Below are positions 1-10,589 of a stretch of 64,000 nt of DNA, one piece after another. The notes beneath the pieces were generated by a model, which made no database searches, was not told the DNA's origin, and worked only from the letters and a program-made list of their open reading frames with translations. Numbering within the stretch: the stretch's first letter is position 1; every line of letters starts with the position of its first letter. Where the stretch lies: positions 186,001 to 250,000 of the forward strand of contig JAKULF010000013.1 in NCBI GenBank assembly GCA_022661535.1, given 5' to 3'. This stretch comes from Eutypa lata. Taxonomy: Eukaryota > Ascomycota > Sordariomycetes > Xylariales > Diatrypaceae. The translations under genes and the position numbers were made by a program.

Positions 1-75
1 CCCCATATGTTGTGGAGGCATTCCCATATGTGGCGGAGGCATTCCCATATGTTGTGGAGGCATCCCCATGGGTGG
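1..75 (-). repeat. 21-bp tandem repeats coding MGMPPxH
   Basis: Three near-identical 21 bp units (CATATG..GGAGG core) lie in frame in the DUF8035-like gene and give Met/Pro/Gln-rich heptapeptides. The array touches the window edge, so its full copy number is not visible. Confidence 0.85.
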
Positions 76-1174
76 AGGAGGAATTGTATAAATCTCCTCT
101 CTCCGATCTTCAGCAACATGCGACGACCGAGCGGCATTGACTTCAGTCTCGGCCTTTTTGTAATCTTCGCTTAGCTTGAGAACATCATCGATATTATCTT
201 GGCCAAGTGCCTTTTGCACGATGATGGTATTGTTCTATTCGATTGTCAGTCAAACTTCTTTTCATCGCAAGATAGGGGAGTTTTAAGTGTACCTCTTGGA
301 TGAACGGATAGCCGAGATCAATTAGTGCACGCGTGGATACCAGCCGAGCCGGGATTCTGGTTTTACCCTTCTTAGGATACTCGCTCTTAACGGTGACAGT
401 TGTGCGGGCACTGTTGCTACTACTACTAGAGCTACTAGACGTAGAGGTGCGTGAACTGCTGCGATGACTAGGGCTGCTGCGATGGGTGCGAGATCTGCTA
501 GTTCTTGAACCGCTCCGTCGTCGCTTCGACCTCGTAATTTCCCGTTCAATTTCCCTTTCGCGCATGCGCTCAGGAAATCCGTGGTATTCTTCATTTCCGT
601 AGCGATCCGGCTCGGAAATCTTGATCTCGTCATAGTCTCGCTCTGCGTAGATTCTTGGGGGCGGCAGACGTCTGGATCGGGGAAGAGGGATGGGTTCATA
701 AGGCTCGGGACGGTAGTCGGTGCGACGAGCGGGTGGACCATATTCTTCTTTTTCGTGGAAACGAGCCAGTGGTCGTCTATCAAATGTGTCTAGGGAGGAT
801 TGACGTCGTATCATCATGCCTGGGCGTCTAGGAGGTGATGGTTTGCGATATTCTTTCTCCCTGTCAATGACGAGTCGTCGTCCAAGAGCTATGTCCCGCT
901 CTAGTTCGGGAGGGGGAGATGGCCTGAAGCGTGGAGAATCATCATCGGGAAATCTTCTCGGACGGCGGGGCTCATCTTCCCATGGTGGACGTGATGAGAC
1001 AGCACGACGCTCAGGTCTATCAGGTGAAATGTTGCGGGGACGACCTATTGGAGGAACACGAAAACGATCGCGCTCCTCAATGCGGTCTCTCTCGCGATCT
1101 CGCTCGGCCAGAAAACGATCTTTATCCCACCTCTCACCATAGGCCAGATCGTCCTCCAGTGATCTAGGCCCCAT
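1..1174 (-). CDS. DUF8035-like Arg/Ser/Pro-rich protein, 3' end off window
   Basis: The visible part encodes about 371 residues. Exon 1 is 293-1174, a 58 bp intron lies at 235-292 (GT..AG with a CTGAC branch site), and exon 2 is 1-234, running off the left edge. The N-terminal two thirds are highly charged (Arg, Glu, Asp, Pro) with an Arg-Ser tract and a poly-Ser run, as in RNA-processing-type low-complexity proteins. The ordered part spans the intron: PKKGKTRIPARLVSTRALI, then GYPFIQE joined to NTIIVQKALGQDNIDDVLKL. I recognise this block as the conserved C-terminal domain of fungal DUF8035 proteins. The visible end has three 7-residue MGMPPxH repeats encoded by 21 bp repeats. Function is unknown. 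The ATG at 1174 is the first in frame, but a TAG just upstream could be an acceptor, so an earlier exon is possible. Confidence 0.72.
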
Positions 1175-4100
1175 CGCAAATGCTAGTTTTTATATAGATA
1201 TATATTCGAAATTGAGATAAAAGCAGATCCAACGCTATAGTAGATCGCTAAAATAATAAGTGGCAAATTATATTCGGATGGAAAAGGGTAGGTATAGGAT
1301 TGAATGAGAAAAGGGGGGAGAGTGTGTAGGGATGAATATATGAAGAATAGAAGAGGAAGAGAGGGAAAGATCAAGAAAAGCTGGCTGGCTGATAACTATG
1401 ACGACAGTGGGGAAGATTTGGATGGGTTTTTGGGCTCTGGACTTGGCAGCTTCAATCAAATACTAGAATGCCAGTCTACCTACTCCAGCATTCATAGCTC
1501 AGGTGTCTATTTCTAGTAAATAATGCTAGTCGTTAGTTAGGTGAATACATATATGGAGCTTCATATGCGCATATTCTGCCTACTTTTGAAATGCCAATCG
1601 TGAAATACCTTATGTATCTACCTAACTACCTGTCAAGGAGCAATGAAAAGCGACAAGGTCTCGGTGGCCTCCCGAGGGTGGCTTATCTAGCCTTTTACAA
1701 CCCTGTCAAATAAGTCCCGAGGATGCAGCAAGACCCTCCCCCCTAAAAGAGGAAGAAGGAAAAAAGAGAAACCTGACCTGTGATGTCGGTTCAAATGACA
1801 CACCCATCCCATTTACCTATGGATAAAGGATGGGTCTCCGTGTTGGATGCGTACGCGCGCAGGATGTTCTGGATTTGTTCCAGATTTCCCACATGCATTT
1901 CTTCGTATGTAACTAATCCTTTCTATGTCTTGACTACTTAAGTATGTATGCATTGCGTATGACATGGGCGGGTGACGAATAATAGCATGAGGTTCTGTGG
2001 TCCTGTTCGATTCTTTACATGATACATGACCTCCTTCTTCCTCTATGCTAGAGAAGCTAGATATGGAATAGACTATTATGTTGGATGGTTTGATAGTGAT
2101 AGTTATTGCATCTTCTTTCCAAGAGCCGTCCCGGTTTCTCTTCTCCTACGTAGTAATACTTAAATCCGTATTATATGTACGCTATTATAGATCTGTTTTG
2201 CCCAGCTGCCCTTTGGGCGCACAATACAGGTACTGGCGTCGATAGCTTAGGTCTTCTTGCTATCCCACCATCGGGTATGACGTCGGAGAGAGACCAGAAG
2301 CAATGCTGATAGTAAATGTTAAGATAATAACCAATGCAAAGGCGAGTTTGTTAACAAATACTATCAGGACTGGATACCAAGCCGGGTTTCCTAGTCTAGG
2401 GTATCCTAGCTGTCCTGAGGTCGGGCATCGCTCATAGCCTACTAGCCTCTAAGTCATTCATACATATGCGTACTATTGTTTTTTAGGCAGATTAAAGGGC
2501 GAGTATTCTTCCTTTTCAACTCCTTCTCCAGACAGTGCGCGCGACAGCATCTTATTAGAAAGGCTTCAGGATTGTCGCCGGTTATGCAGCATGCGAATTC
2601 GATTTCCAACGCATGTCTTGGCAGGCGGATCCTACAACGGCCGCGGCTAGATGCAGGGCCAGTTACCTACTCAGCTACCATACATATGTGTTTCCCCTGC
2701 CTGCTGCTGCCCAAAAGGCGCTGATCCGATCTGGGGGTTTGGAGTCCCTACATGTGCTTGCATACGAGGAAGAGCGTAGTCGGACATATCATTCGTCGAA
2801 TAATGAAGCGAGCGGTGGTAAAGGGCCTAGCAACATTCGCAGTCGGATGACTAAGTCTGTCCCGCTACGGGTTGTCGGCAAGGCCGTTGGCTCTCGAAAA
2901 GCACGTACGAGTATAAACACATGACGAGGTATCCCCAGGGCGGCTCCGGCTGGCTGCTGTGTAAGGCTGCTTACAATAACTGTGAACGTGTACTCCTGCC
3001 ACTGGCTTGTCATTCTGCGCGTAAGGCTTTGACCTAGGCGCATCTACATTGTGACCCAATGATAAAGAGATTTTAAGGAGGCGATGCATCTACGTTTATT
3101 ATTTGCTTTCGCACCCGCAACGCCGATGATGGCGGCACAGAATCTCATCTTGCCTATCCTTTGTACGACGAGGGGATATCATCTTGGCATGAGTCTCGTG
3201 GCCTCTCGTCGAAGGCTCGGTAGTCTTGACCATCCACATGGTTCCTACTACTGGATGAACTTTCCAGGCTACAATGGCAATCCATGATAACAGTCTAAGT
3301 TTGAAATCGACGTCATCAAAGAAGAGGTGTTTGTATTTTGCGAATCCCTATTCGGTGCTCACTGTGAGTTGAACTGCGTAAGGGCGCAATATGTAGCAGA
3401 GCAGCAAGTTATGAGAGCGGGAAGGAGGGGTGAGGGCTGACTCCATTTGAACTCCACAAAGCTTCAAGACGCACGGGACCGAGGGTCTTCAAGGCTGTCG
3501 ACAACGACAAAGCTCCAGGTGGCCATTCTAAGTGCTATGCGTTCGGCTAACGTAGAGAGGGGTGACTGGCTATTATCAAGATTCAGGCACCGATGGTTGG
3601 CGGGAGAGCAAATCGACAACTACTAACTATTACGTAGTTGTTGAAGATGTTTAAACAAATGGACTTAGCGATTGCGTACAGGCTGGAAATCAAGGTCTGT
3701 CTTTATACTTTCACATCTTTAATATAATGGAAATAAGAGTTGGTGCTATTTTCACATCTTGCCCTTCCTCATGTTGACCAGCTTACACCGGAAGTGATTA
3801 AAAACTAGGAACAGCCAGTGTTCACTCCCATAGGGGTTGAGTGAGAGGCTAGATACACTTCAACAATGTAAATAGGACTCACTCTAAATCCCGTATCACG
3901 CTTTGGGATTCTAGGATATATGATGGTAGGCGTAGTCCACAGCTAAATCCGATATTTCGAAAAGGGAATGAATAACAGAGTTGGTACGCCTTCCTTCACA
4001 GAGTAAAACGGTCTTGATCATCATCACCTCATCTGAAATTATTTTGTTGTCATGCTGGCATTTCCCGTCCAATATCTGATATACATAGGGATTATGATGG

Positions 4101-4398
4101 TACACGAGATCAAACTCTCTCTTTTAAGCCGGCCCTCCAAATGTGAAAACCAAATCTAATCCCGCACCTAAGAACGCCAGGCCAATGCTGCAAGTCGAAT
4201 GGAGAGATGGGATGATATGCAAACAAAGTCATTATGACTTATCCCCCGGTTTGTCGGTAGGTAATATCGACCAACCGCGCCTCCAAAAGCTGAAAGCGGC
4301 GGTATCGAGGACATTCCTCTCTTTTTTGTATATATTAACTTTTCTTTATGTGGTCATCCTCTGCGGCAGGATAAATCTTCTCCCCCCTGCCCGAGACG
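1175..4398. other. 3.2 kb intergenic region, no supported gene
   Basis: Open frames here are all under about 105 codons, overlap on both strands and resemble no family I recognise. The part next to 1174 is presumably promoter and 5' leader of the DUF8035-like gene. Composition is ordinary, without RIP-like depletion of CpA/TpG. I see no tRNA, repeat array or transposon ends. Confidence 0.5.
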
Positions 4399-4968
4399 CT
4401 ACCGATCCTTATACACCTTGGGCTTCCAGCCGTCCTTGACCTCGGCCTCCTGGGCGGCCTTCTCCATGGTGGGCCGCACGTCGGCCTCTATCCGCTCGCG
4501 AGCGCGGAGGACCTTGCTCTGCAGGTAGAAGCTGCCACCCTTCTGGGGGTCGTTGACGTCGAAGAGCTTCTTGAACCGGTCCATGACCTCCTCCATGTTG
4601 ACCTGCCCGCCCTGCGGCGGCTTAACGTTCAGGATCTTGCACGCCTCGTCCAGTGTCATGCCGCTTGTGAGGCTCGCGCGCGCCCCGCCGCCGGGGGCGT
4701 TCGGATTGATCTTGGCCTGCGCCCGCGCGTAGTTCGACGACGCCTGGGCCTGCTTGTAGGCTTCTGTGAAGGCCCGGCCCAGCACCCGGGAACCGACCAC
4801 GAAGGCTTGGAATAGGAAGCGGTGGGCCTGTGGGGGAGTTATTGTCAGCGTCGAGGCCATTGACACACTTCTCTCTTCGGTTATAATCTCTTCATGTATA
4901 TATATCCCATCTCGATTTTGTGCTTGGACAACTTGGATTGAAAGTGGTGTTTCTAGTATACGTACCAT
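4399..4968 (-). CDS. PAM16: Mitochondrial import motor subunit Pam16/Tim16
   Basis: Pam16 is the J-like partner of Pam14/Tim14 in the presequence-translocase motor at the inner mitochondrial membrane, where it regulates Hsp70 stimulation. Exon 1 is only the ATG (4966-4968). It is followed directly by GTACGT, a 138 bp intron (4828-4965) with a CTGAC branch site and CCCCACAG acceptor, and exon 2 (4399-4827). The spliced 143-residue product starts MAHRFLFQAFVVGSRVLGRA, matching the conserved family N terminus. The J-like region (about residues 58-115, from MTLDEACKILNV to LQSKVLRARERIEADV) lacks HPD, as expected for Pam16. Reading straight through without splicing would add an unrelated N-terminal extension, so the spliced start is strongly preferred. 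It is divergent from YIP1 across about 700 bp. Confidence 0.93.
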   Translation of the reverse strand: MVRILETPLSIQVVQAQNRDGIYIHEEIITEERSVSMASTLTITPPQAHRFLFQAFVVGSRVLGRAFTEAYKQAQASSNYARAQAKINPNAPGGGARASLTSGMTLDEACKILNVKPPQGGQVNMEEVMDRFKKLFDVNDPQKGGSFYLQSKVLRARERIEADVRPTMEKAAQEAEVKDGWKPKVYKDR

Positions 4969-5664
4969 TTTATAACTGGGAGAGGACTTTGAATGTAAAG
5001 CCTGTCTCTTGGGGAGGGGTAGAGCGCAGTGAGAATATTTAATCAAAATAAATTCGTCGAATGTCTTCTGAATGCGCCGATGATAACTTTTTGGTACTAG
5101 GGGCCCTTGTCGGCTTGGGTCTAACCAATCCCTGCTATGTGTATTGTGGCTGCTATATTGTGGCTGGTGCACCTGAGGCTGAACAATCCTGATGGGATGG
5201 AGGGCAAGCCGGAGCTTTGGATATCAAAGCTCCGATGACGTTGCCAAGTTCCAAGGTTGCTTTAGTTATTGCAACTGCCCTTTTTACACGTGTGCATGCG
5301 ATTTCAGTTGAAAGTCGGTCAGCTTAGCTCTGTGCCAGCTGTCCAACTGGTGCTTGCAATACCTAGAGCTAACTAGGCTTCTGCATTCTAAACATATTGA
5401 AGCAATTCAGTCAGGACACAACGCCTGATTCACCAACATCAAGCATTTCCCATACGGATATTATAAGCCAAAAACTGTTACGCTGTGTGCTCAGGCACTT
5501 TTATATCTTCATTATCTAGTCAAAGAGACTATAATAACCAACCCACGTTATCATACGCTCTATTCGAGATATTTCGCAAGCTAGTCTTGTTTTGAAATAT
5601 CCCCTAGCAATCGATTCAACATCCCACCCCTTAACTTGTCCGATCACTATAATAGCAAGCAAAT
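4969..5664. promoter_or_regulatory. Divergent promoter region PAM16 / YIP1
   Basis: About 0.7 kb lies between the two divergent starts. It carries both 5' leaders. Short open frames are present on both strands, but none resembles a protein family. No specific factor site can be assigned with confidence. Confidence 0.5.
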
Positions 5665-6661
5665 ATGGCACAATACTACGGCGCACCTCCACCAAACCAG
5701 TTCGCTGCTGGTGGCGCCTCTGCTCAGAATCTACAATTCTATCCGTCAACCTATTCTCCAGGTGTACCGGCTCAACAACAACAACAACCTGGCTACGGCT
5801 ATGGCGCACCACCTGCAGGCTCTTCGAGTTACGGCGGGTTTGGTGGCGCCCCGGGTGTTAGTGGACGTATGGGTGAGCAGGGCGGATTGAGGACAGGTTG
5901 GCTGGCAGCTTTCTCAACGGAAGGGTATGATGGCGAGCCACCTTTACTAGAGGAGCTGGGAGTAAACTTTGGGCACATACAGATGAAGGTAAGATTTTTG
6001 CAGAAATAAGGCGATGTAATACAACAAGCTAACATAACCCTAGACTCTCACAGTGTTAAACCCCTTCGCCCGAATCGATCAGCATATAATGGACGATTCT
6101 GACCTCGCCGGACCCATACTCTTCTTCCTCCTGTTCGGCACGTTCCTCTTATTCAGCGGGAAGGTGCACTTCGGCTATATATATGGGCTGGCTTTGATAG
6201 GATCAATTGGTCTTCACACAATACTATCACTCATGTCGCCTGAGGGCTCTAGTTCATCAGCGACGGTCCATTCTACTGCACCACCGTATTCCGGAGGACC
6301 TAGCTATCCAGGAGACCCAAGTGCTGGTGGTCCTGATGACCCTAAGGGCGATCTTAGCAGTACTTTAACATTCGTTCGGAGCGCAAGTGTCCTCGGATAT
6401 TGTCTGTTACCGCTAGTCCTAACGAGCCTAGTTGGTATCATCGTGCCTATGGACGGACTATTTGGCTATTTCCTGACAAGCGCTGCCATTATCTGGTGCA
6501 CGACGAGCGCTAGTGCTATGTTCTGTGCGGTGGGCAGGATGCGCGCAATGAGAGGGCTGGTAGCATATCCCCTGATGTTGTTCTACGTTGGTTTTGGTAT
6601 CATGGGCATTTTCAGCAGCCGCGGATCGGGAGGCTTAAGCAAAGTAGCTGGTGTATCATGA
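5665..6661 (+). CDS. YIP1: Yip1-family ER/Golgi membrane protein
   Basis: Yip1 is a multi-span membrane protein that binds Ypt/Rab GTPases and supports ER-to-Golgi vesicle formation. Exon 1 is 5665-5988, the intron 5989-6043 (55 bp), and exon 2 6044-6661, giving 313 residues. The cytosolic N terminus is Gly/Pro/Gln/Tyr-rich, as usual for the family. The conserved PPLLEELGVNFGHIQMK runs across the splice junction into TLTVLNPFARIDQHIMDDSD, the Yip1 signature before the first membrane segment. Five hydrophobic segments follow, including ILFFLLFGTFLLF and YPLMLFYVGFGIMGIF. A Ser/Gly/Pro-rich insert of about 40 residues sits between the second and third segments. Confidence 0.93.
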
Positions 6662-7268
6662 AGGGAAATGTTGGCAGCAAATTCTCTTTAACACCCTCGT
6701 ACCGTATCGTATGAGCATCCGAGTTCTAGCTGGGTGTGCCTTTACTTTATGGTTATAACTCTTCCCGGCATCTCGTATAGATCACTCCTATACGAGGATA
6801 TTAGATATGATGTTACTCGAATATGGCTTACTATATCAGCTTCTAAGTTGAGAGTAAGAAAAGAATCAAAGGCCCAATAGCGGGCGGCGGCGCACAGGCT
6901 ATAAAAATAGGTCAGCTAGAGAGGATGATAATGAAAAATATAAATAAGTCGCATACCCCAAATCGCAAAACCATCATAGATAGCTCAGTTACTCTGACAT
7001 GTGAATTGCAAATTTAAGAGTGCATTTGAAGTCCGGCACCTGGCTATCACCAGATACCCAGCTGACGATCCAGCTCCCGTCTTCTTCGGCCTGTTATCAC
7101 TGCCAAGACGGGTGTCTCCACCACCCAAATTTTTGGGACACCCCAAATATCTTACACAAACCGGACTTCTCTCCCATCAGCACCAACCTATCAGTCTAGG
7201 TCGTACGGTGAGCTCTCTCCCGCTCGATCTATTTACGTCCAATAAGAACATCGCCAGCTTGGTATATA
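6662..7268. other. Intergenic, YIP1 3' side and promoter of next gene
   Basis: About 0.6 kb without a supported gene. An in-frame-looking stretch from about 7001 runs out of phase across the start of the next gene and is Ala/Arg-rich, which marks it as a shadow frame. Confidence 0.5.
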
Positions 7269-7357
7269 ATGGACCCCCAATTCAATACGGGAGGAGGAGG
7301 CTTGACCATGCCTCCTCTACCGCCGCCACCGCAGCCGCCGCAGCCGCCGCCACCGCA

Positions 7358-7388
<31 letters not shown>

Positions 7389-8360
7389 AGACCCATTGGC
7401 GGCAACCCCCGCTACGGCGTCAAGTACCGGGCCTACACCGACGAAGACATGCGCAAAGCGGCGCACGCCATCCTAGAAGAGGGGATGTCGCTGCGGCGAG
7501 CGAGCATGACCTTCAACGTGCCAAAGACCACACTCGCGGAGCGCATGGGCGACAAGCGGCCCCGCCTCGTCCCACCGTCACAACCACCAGCGACAGCGAT
7601 AGCTAACAGGAACGGCAACGGCAGTAGTGGTAGTAGCACTATCCGGGGTGGTGCCGACGGCAACAAGAAGAGGCCGCCGCCCCCGACCCGCTACACGTGG
7701 ACCGAGGCGGAGATGGAGCAGGCCGTCGAGGCCGTGCAAGCCGGCGGGGAGAGCGTGCGCGAGGTGGCGCGGCGGTTCGGCGTCCCGCCCAGCAACCTGA
7801 ACTCGCGCACCCGGGGGAGGCAGCCCAAGGACCTCAAGGGCGAGGTCTCGAGGCTGACGCTGAAGCAGGAGAGTCTGCTGGCCGACTGGGCGTCCGCTCA
7901 GGGTGCGCTGGGGTTTCCGCCCTCAAAGGATGAGGTGTACGATCTGGCTGAGCGCGTCATGAGGAAGACTGCTGCTGATGGCGGTAGTGGCGGCGGTGGC
8001 GGCGATAATAACAAAAAACTCGGCAAGCAGGTGGGTATTCTTGTGGCTGGAGATTTCTTCTTCTTCGTCCATTTATTTATCTTGCTTGTTTTTAGCGGTC
8101 TCAAGTCGGGCTATTTCTTGGCTGGGCCCCGTGAGCCCCCGAGATGTTCTATAAGCGGTATTTGCTAACCCCGGAACCCAATATAGTGGATCGGCCATTG
8201 GATGAGGAGATGGCCTAACGTCGAGGTCCTGGACTGGAAGTCAAAACAGGGGCGTCCGGAGGCGAACAGGACCGAAAAGAGAGTCCCGGACTTGTTCGAT
8301 CAGGCCCATTTCGCGGTTATTGGCGATGGCGAGCAGCTACGTCAAGCCCCGGCAGGCTGA
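7269..8360 (+). CDS. CENP-B/psq-type helix-turn-helix protein without transposase domain
   Basis: Exon 1 is 7269-8030, the intron 8031-8186 (156 bp, TGCTAACC branch site), and exon 2 8187-8360, giving 311 residues. The N terminus is Pro-rich with an 11-residue Gln run. Two psq-like helix-turn-helix units follow: AYTDEDMRKAAHAILEEGMS..NVPKTTLAERM (about 55-95) and YTWTEAEMEQAVEAV..FGVPPSNLNSR (about 141-180). Next comes a Tc5/CENP-B-like helical domain (LTLKQESLLADWASAQG...DEVYDLAERVM) whose end, WIGHWMRRWPNVEVLDW, is encoded in exon 2. This is the DNA-binding half of pogo/Fot1-type transposases and CENP-B relatives. The DDE catalytic domain is absent and the reading frame ends cleanly, so it may be a domesticated or stand-alone regulator. 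Targets are unknown. Confidence 0.8.
7321..7390 (+). repeat. CCG/CAG codon repeats (Pro then Gln tract)
   Basis: A GC-rich trinucleotide tract (CCGCCA/CCGCAG, then CAG/CAA) encodes poly-Pro and then 11 Gln near the N terminus of the CENP-B/psq protein. Length variation between strains is likely. Confidence 0.85.
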
Positions 8361-8942
8361 TCTTCCCCCCCTGATTTTGCTACGTCTGAACCGGGAGATA
8401 TATTATGTATCTTCCGGATCGAGACTCATCGTCTCATATCGCTATTCTTGTTACACCCGATCATAACAATAGCCCTACGCTACGCGCAGCAAGCCCACAT
8501 AGGAAGTGCGAACATCCACTCCTCTCGGAAGAGACGCAAAGCACACGACCAAACTCAGACCGAACAGCAGGATACATTCAAGTATGTCTCTTCTTCTTAT
8601 CATTCTACAGTTAAATAGCTAATTGTCTATACTTCTCTTTCAGCCTCCCGGTTGTGAATGCAAAAGCACATGGTCTCTCCAATCCCGCTCTAGATCTCGG
8701 CGAATTACCATTGCACCGTCGTACTATCACGAGTCATAATCATTGCAGCCATAAACTCTTTGATACCAGGCAAATAGACGTGATTGAGCGCCATCACACA
8801 TTACGCTTACCGCAATATATCCTATTCTCAACCGTGAGGTTGATCAATATTCATTAACTGGCAAGTAGTAGCCAGGTCAGGCACTAAATAGACCACACTA
8901 AAGCAGTTGTATGACAAATGGACCGCCGAATGCTACCTAGAC
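8361..8942. other. Intergenic, no supported gene
   Basis: About 0.6 kb downstream of the CENP-B/psq gene and before the MITE-like pair. Two frames of 67-69 codons have no recognisable features. Confidence 0.45.
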
Positions 8943-9381
8943 GCGTACGGATTTTCCGACGGTATTTAACCTGTTTTGGAATTTTGTCATGTACCATCTC
9001 ATAATATACAATGGATCTAAGTAACCTACACCTTGAAGCTAATACGGTGCAACGCCCCCATTTGCTAATACACCTTAATTACATATCTCTGAATAGCTTC
9101 ACTTTTTTATATACCTACTTACACACTTACACACTTACACACTGCCTATGTACCTACGTATCTACCTACCTACCTACGTATTTATGTATATACTTAATTT
9201 ACTTAATATGTAAGTAGCAGCTTTTTTGTGTCCATACGTGGACTAATGGGTAAGTAAGTAGGTAAGTGATGTACATAGGTAGATAAGTGTAGGTAGTTAG
9301 GTAGTTATATAAAGGTAGATAATGAGCCAGTACATAGGGCATTTCCGTAATAGGTTAGACACCGTCGGAAAATCCGTACGC
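8943..9381 (+). mobile_element. MITE-like element, copy A
   Basis: A 439 bp non-coding element bounded by perfect 20 bp terminal inverted repeats: it starts GCGTACGGATTTTCCGACGG and ends with its reverse complement. The interior is largely an imperfect palindrome of CTAC/GTAG-type short repeats (TACCTACTTACAC..., pairing with ..GTAAGTAGGTAAG). It has no coding capacity and must have been moved by a transposase encoded elsewhere. Target-site duplication is not convincing for this copy (flanks ACCTAGAC and ACTTACGA). It is the inverted sister of copy B. Confidence 0.75.
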
Positions 9382-9522
9382 ACTTACGAAGTAGACAACT
9401 GAAAATTTCGAGCCGCGAGAAATAACGGCTATCGGGCGGATACTTATCTACCTACATAGGCATAGGTAGTTCCAATTAGCCGACCTTAATTTTAATTTCA
9501 TCAGGATATTACCAGGTCGTAA
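9382..9522. other. Spacer between the two MITE-like copies
   Basis: A 141 bp unique spacer lies between the inverted copies and includes an ACCTACATAGGCATAGGT motif. No gene is seen. Confidence 0.5.
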
Positions 9523-9941
9523 GCGTACGGATTTTCCGACGGTGTTTAAAACTTTTCCGACGATATCTAACCTATTACGGAAGTGCCCTATGTATTAGCT
9601 CATTACTTTTACCTTTGTATATTTACCTATATTTATCTACTTACACTTACCTACTTACTTACTTATTGGCTTACGTATAAACACAAAAAAGCTACTATTT
9701 ACATATTAAGTAAATTTGGTATATACATAAATACGTAGGTAGGTACGTAAGTGTGTAAGTGTGTAAATAGGTATGTAAGAAAGTGAAGCTATTTAGAGAT
9801 ACGTAGCTAAAGTGCATTAGCAATCAAGTGGAAGATTCGGCGGCAGGTTAGATGTATATTATGAAATGGTACATAACGAAATTCCAAAACAGGTTAGATA
9901 CCGTCGGAAAATTTTTGTACACCGTCGGAAAATCCGTACGC
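9523..9941 (-). mobile_element. MITE-like element, copy B (inverted relative to A)
   Basis: A 419 bp element with the same 20 bp ends as copy A. Its left end matches the right end of copy A in reverse complement (TAACCTATTACGGAARTGCCC), and its right end matches the left end of A (ATGGTACATAACGAAATTCC against TTTTGTCATGTACCAT reversed). Both ends carry a second TTTTCCGACG motif inside the terminal repeat, which copy A lacks. The 8 bp flanks GGTCGTAA and ATTCGTAA agree in six positions, so an 8 bp target duplication is possible. Confidence 0.75.
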
Positions 9942-10589
9942 ATTCGTAATGGCATTTTCCTTCTTCAAACGGAGACTTTTGAAGTATTGTATGAAGTAAA
10001 CATCAGAATTGTTGAAAACCTAACCACCCCTAGATTACATCATCGTCCACGTAGTCCTAGAAACTATAGTCGTATTGCTATAATCCTACATGCTGCACTT
10101 GATATCCGAGGAAATACCCAAATGTAGATAATATCCCCGATCAGACTGCCATCTCCAACGCTCCCCCACCACGTCCCGTTCCCCATCCCCTCTTTTTCTG
10201 ATGTCGCGGGTGCCGGCACCGCCTACCGGCTTTGTCCCAGCATCCCTGAATGCCGCCTCCGTCCGACATGGAGCCCTGCCAATGCGATGCATCAGCACAT
10301 CTGCACGGGTCTCCTACCGGGGGCACAGACCTTCCTTTTTACTTCCCAGAAGGTCCGTGACTCGGCGGAATCCCAAGTTTTGTGAATAGACGTATTATCT
10401 TTTCTCCCACGATCACGGCTCTTGTTCTACCTCCGTTTGGGTAGACTTACAAAGTCGAGTCTTCTCTTGAAAGGTTTGGATTGTGTTGTATATATATATA
10501 TATATACGTGTAGCTTTCTCTTCTTACCAGTTTGATCCAATCAAGCTCAATCATCTACTCCTTTTTATCTTAGCGGTGACGTCGCCGAG
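9942..10589. other. Intergenic/promoter region of ACS transporter
   Basis: About 0.65 kb without a supported gene. A (TA)n run at about 10489-10506 and a pyrimidine-rich stretch lie just upstream of the transporter start, as is common in fungal promoters. Confidence 0.45.

Noticed and set aside
9011..10127. Short open frames within and beside the MITE-like copies
   Set aside because: They read the CTAC/GTAG-rich palindromic core (Tyr/Thr/Leu repeats) or straddle the element ends; no protein support.
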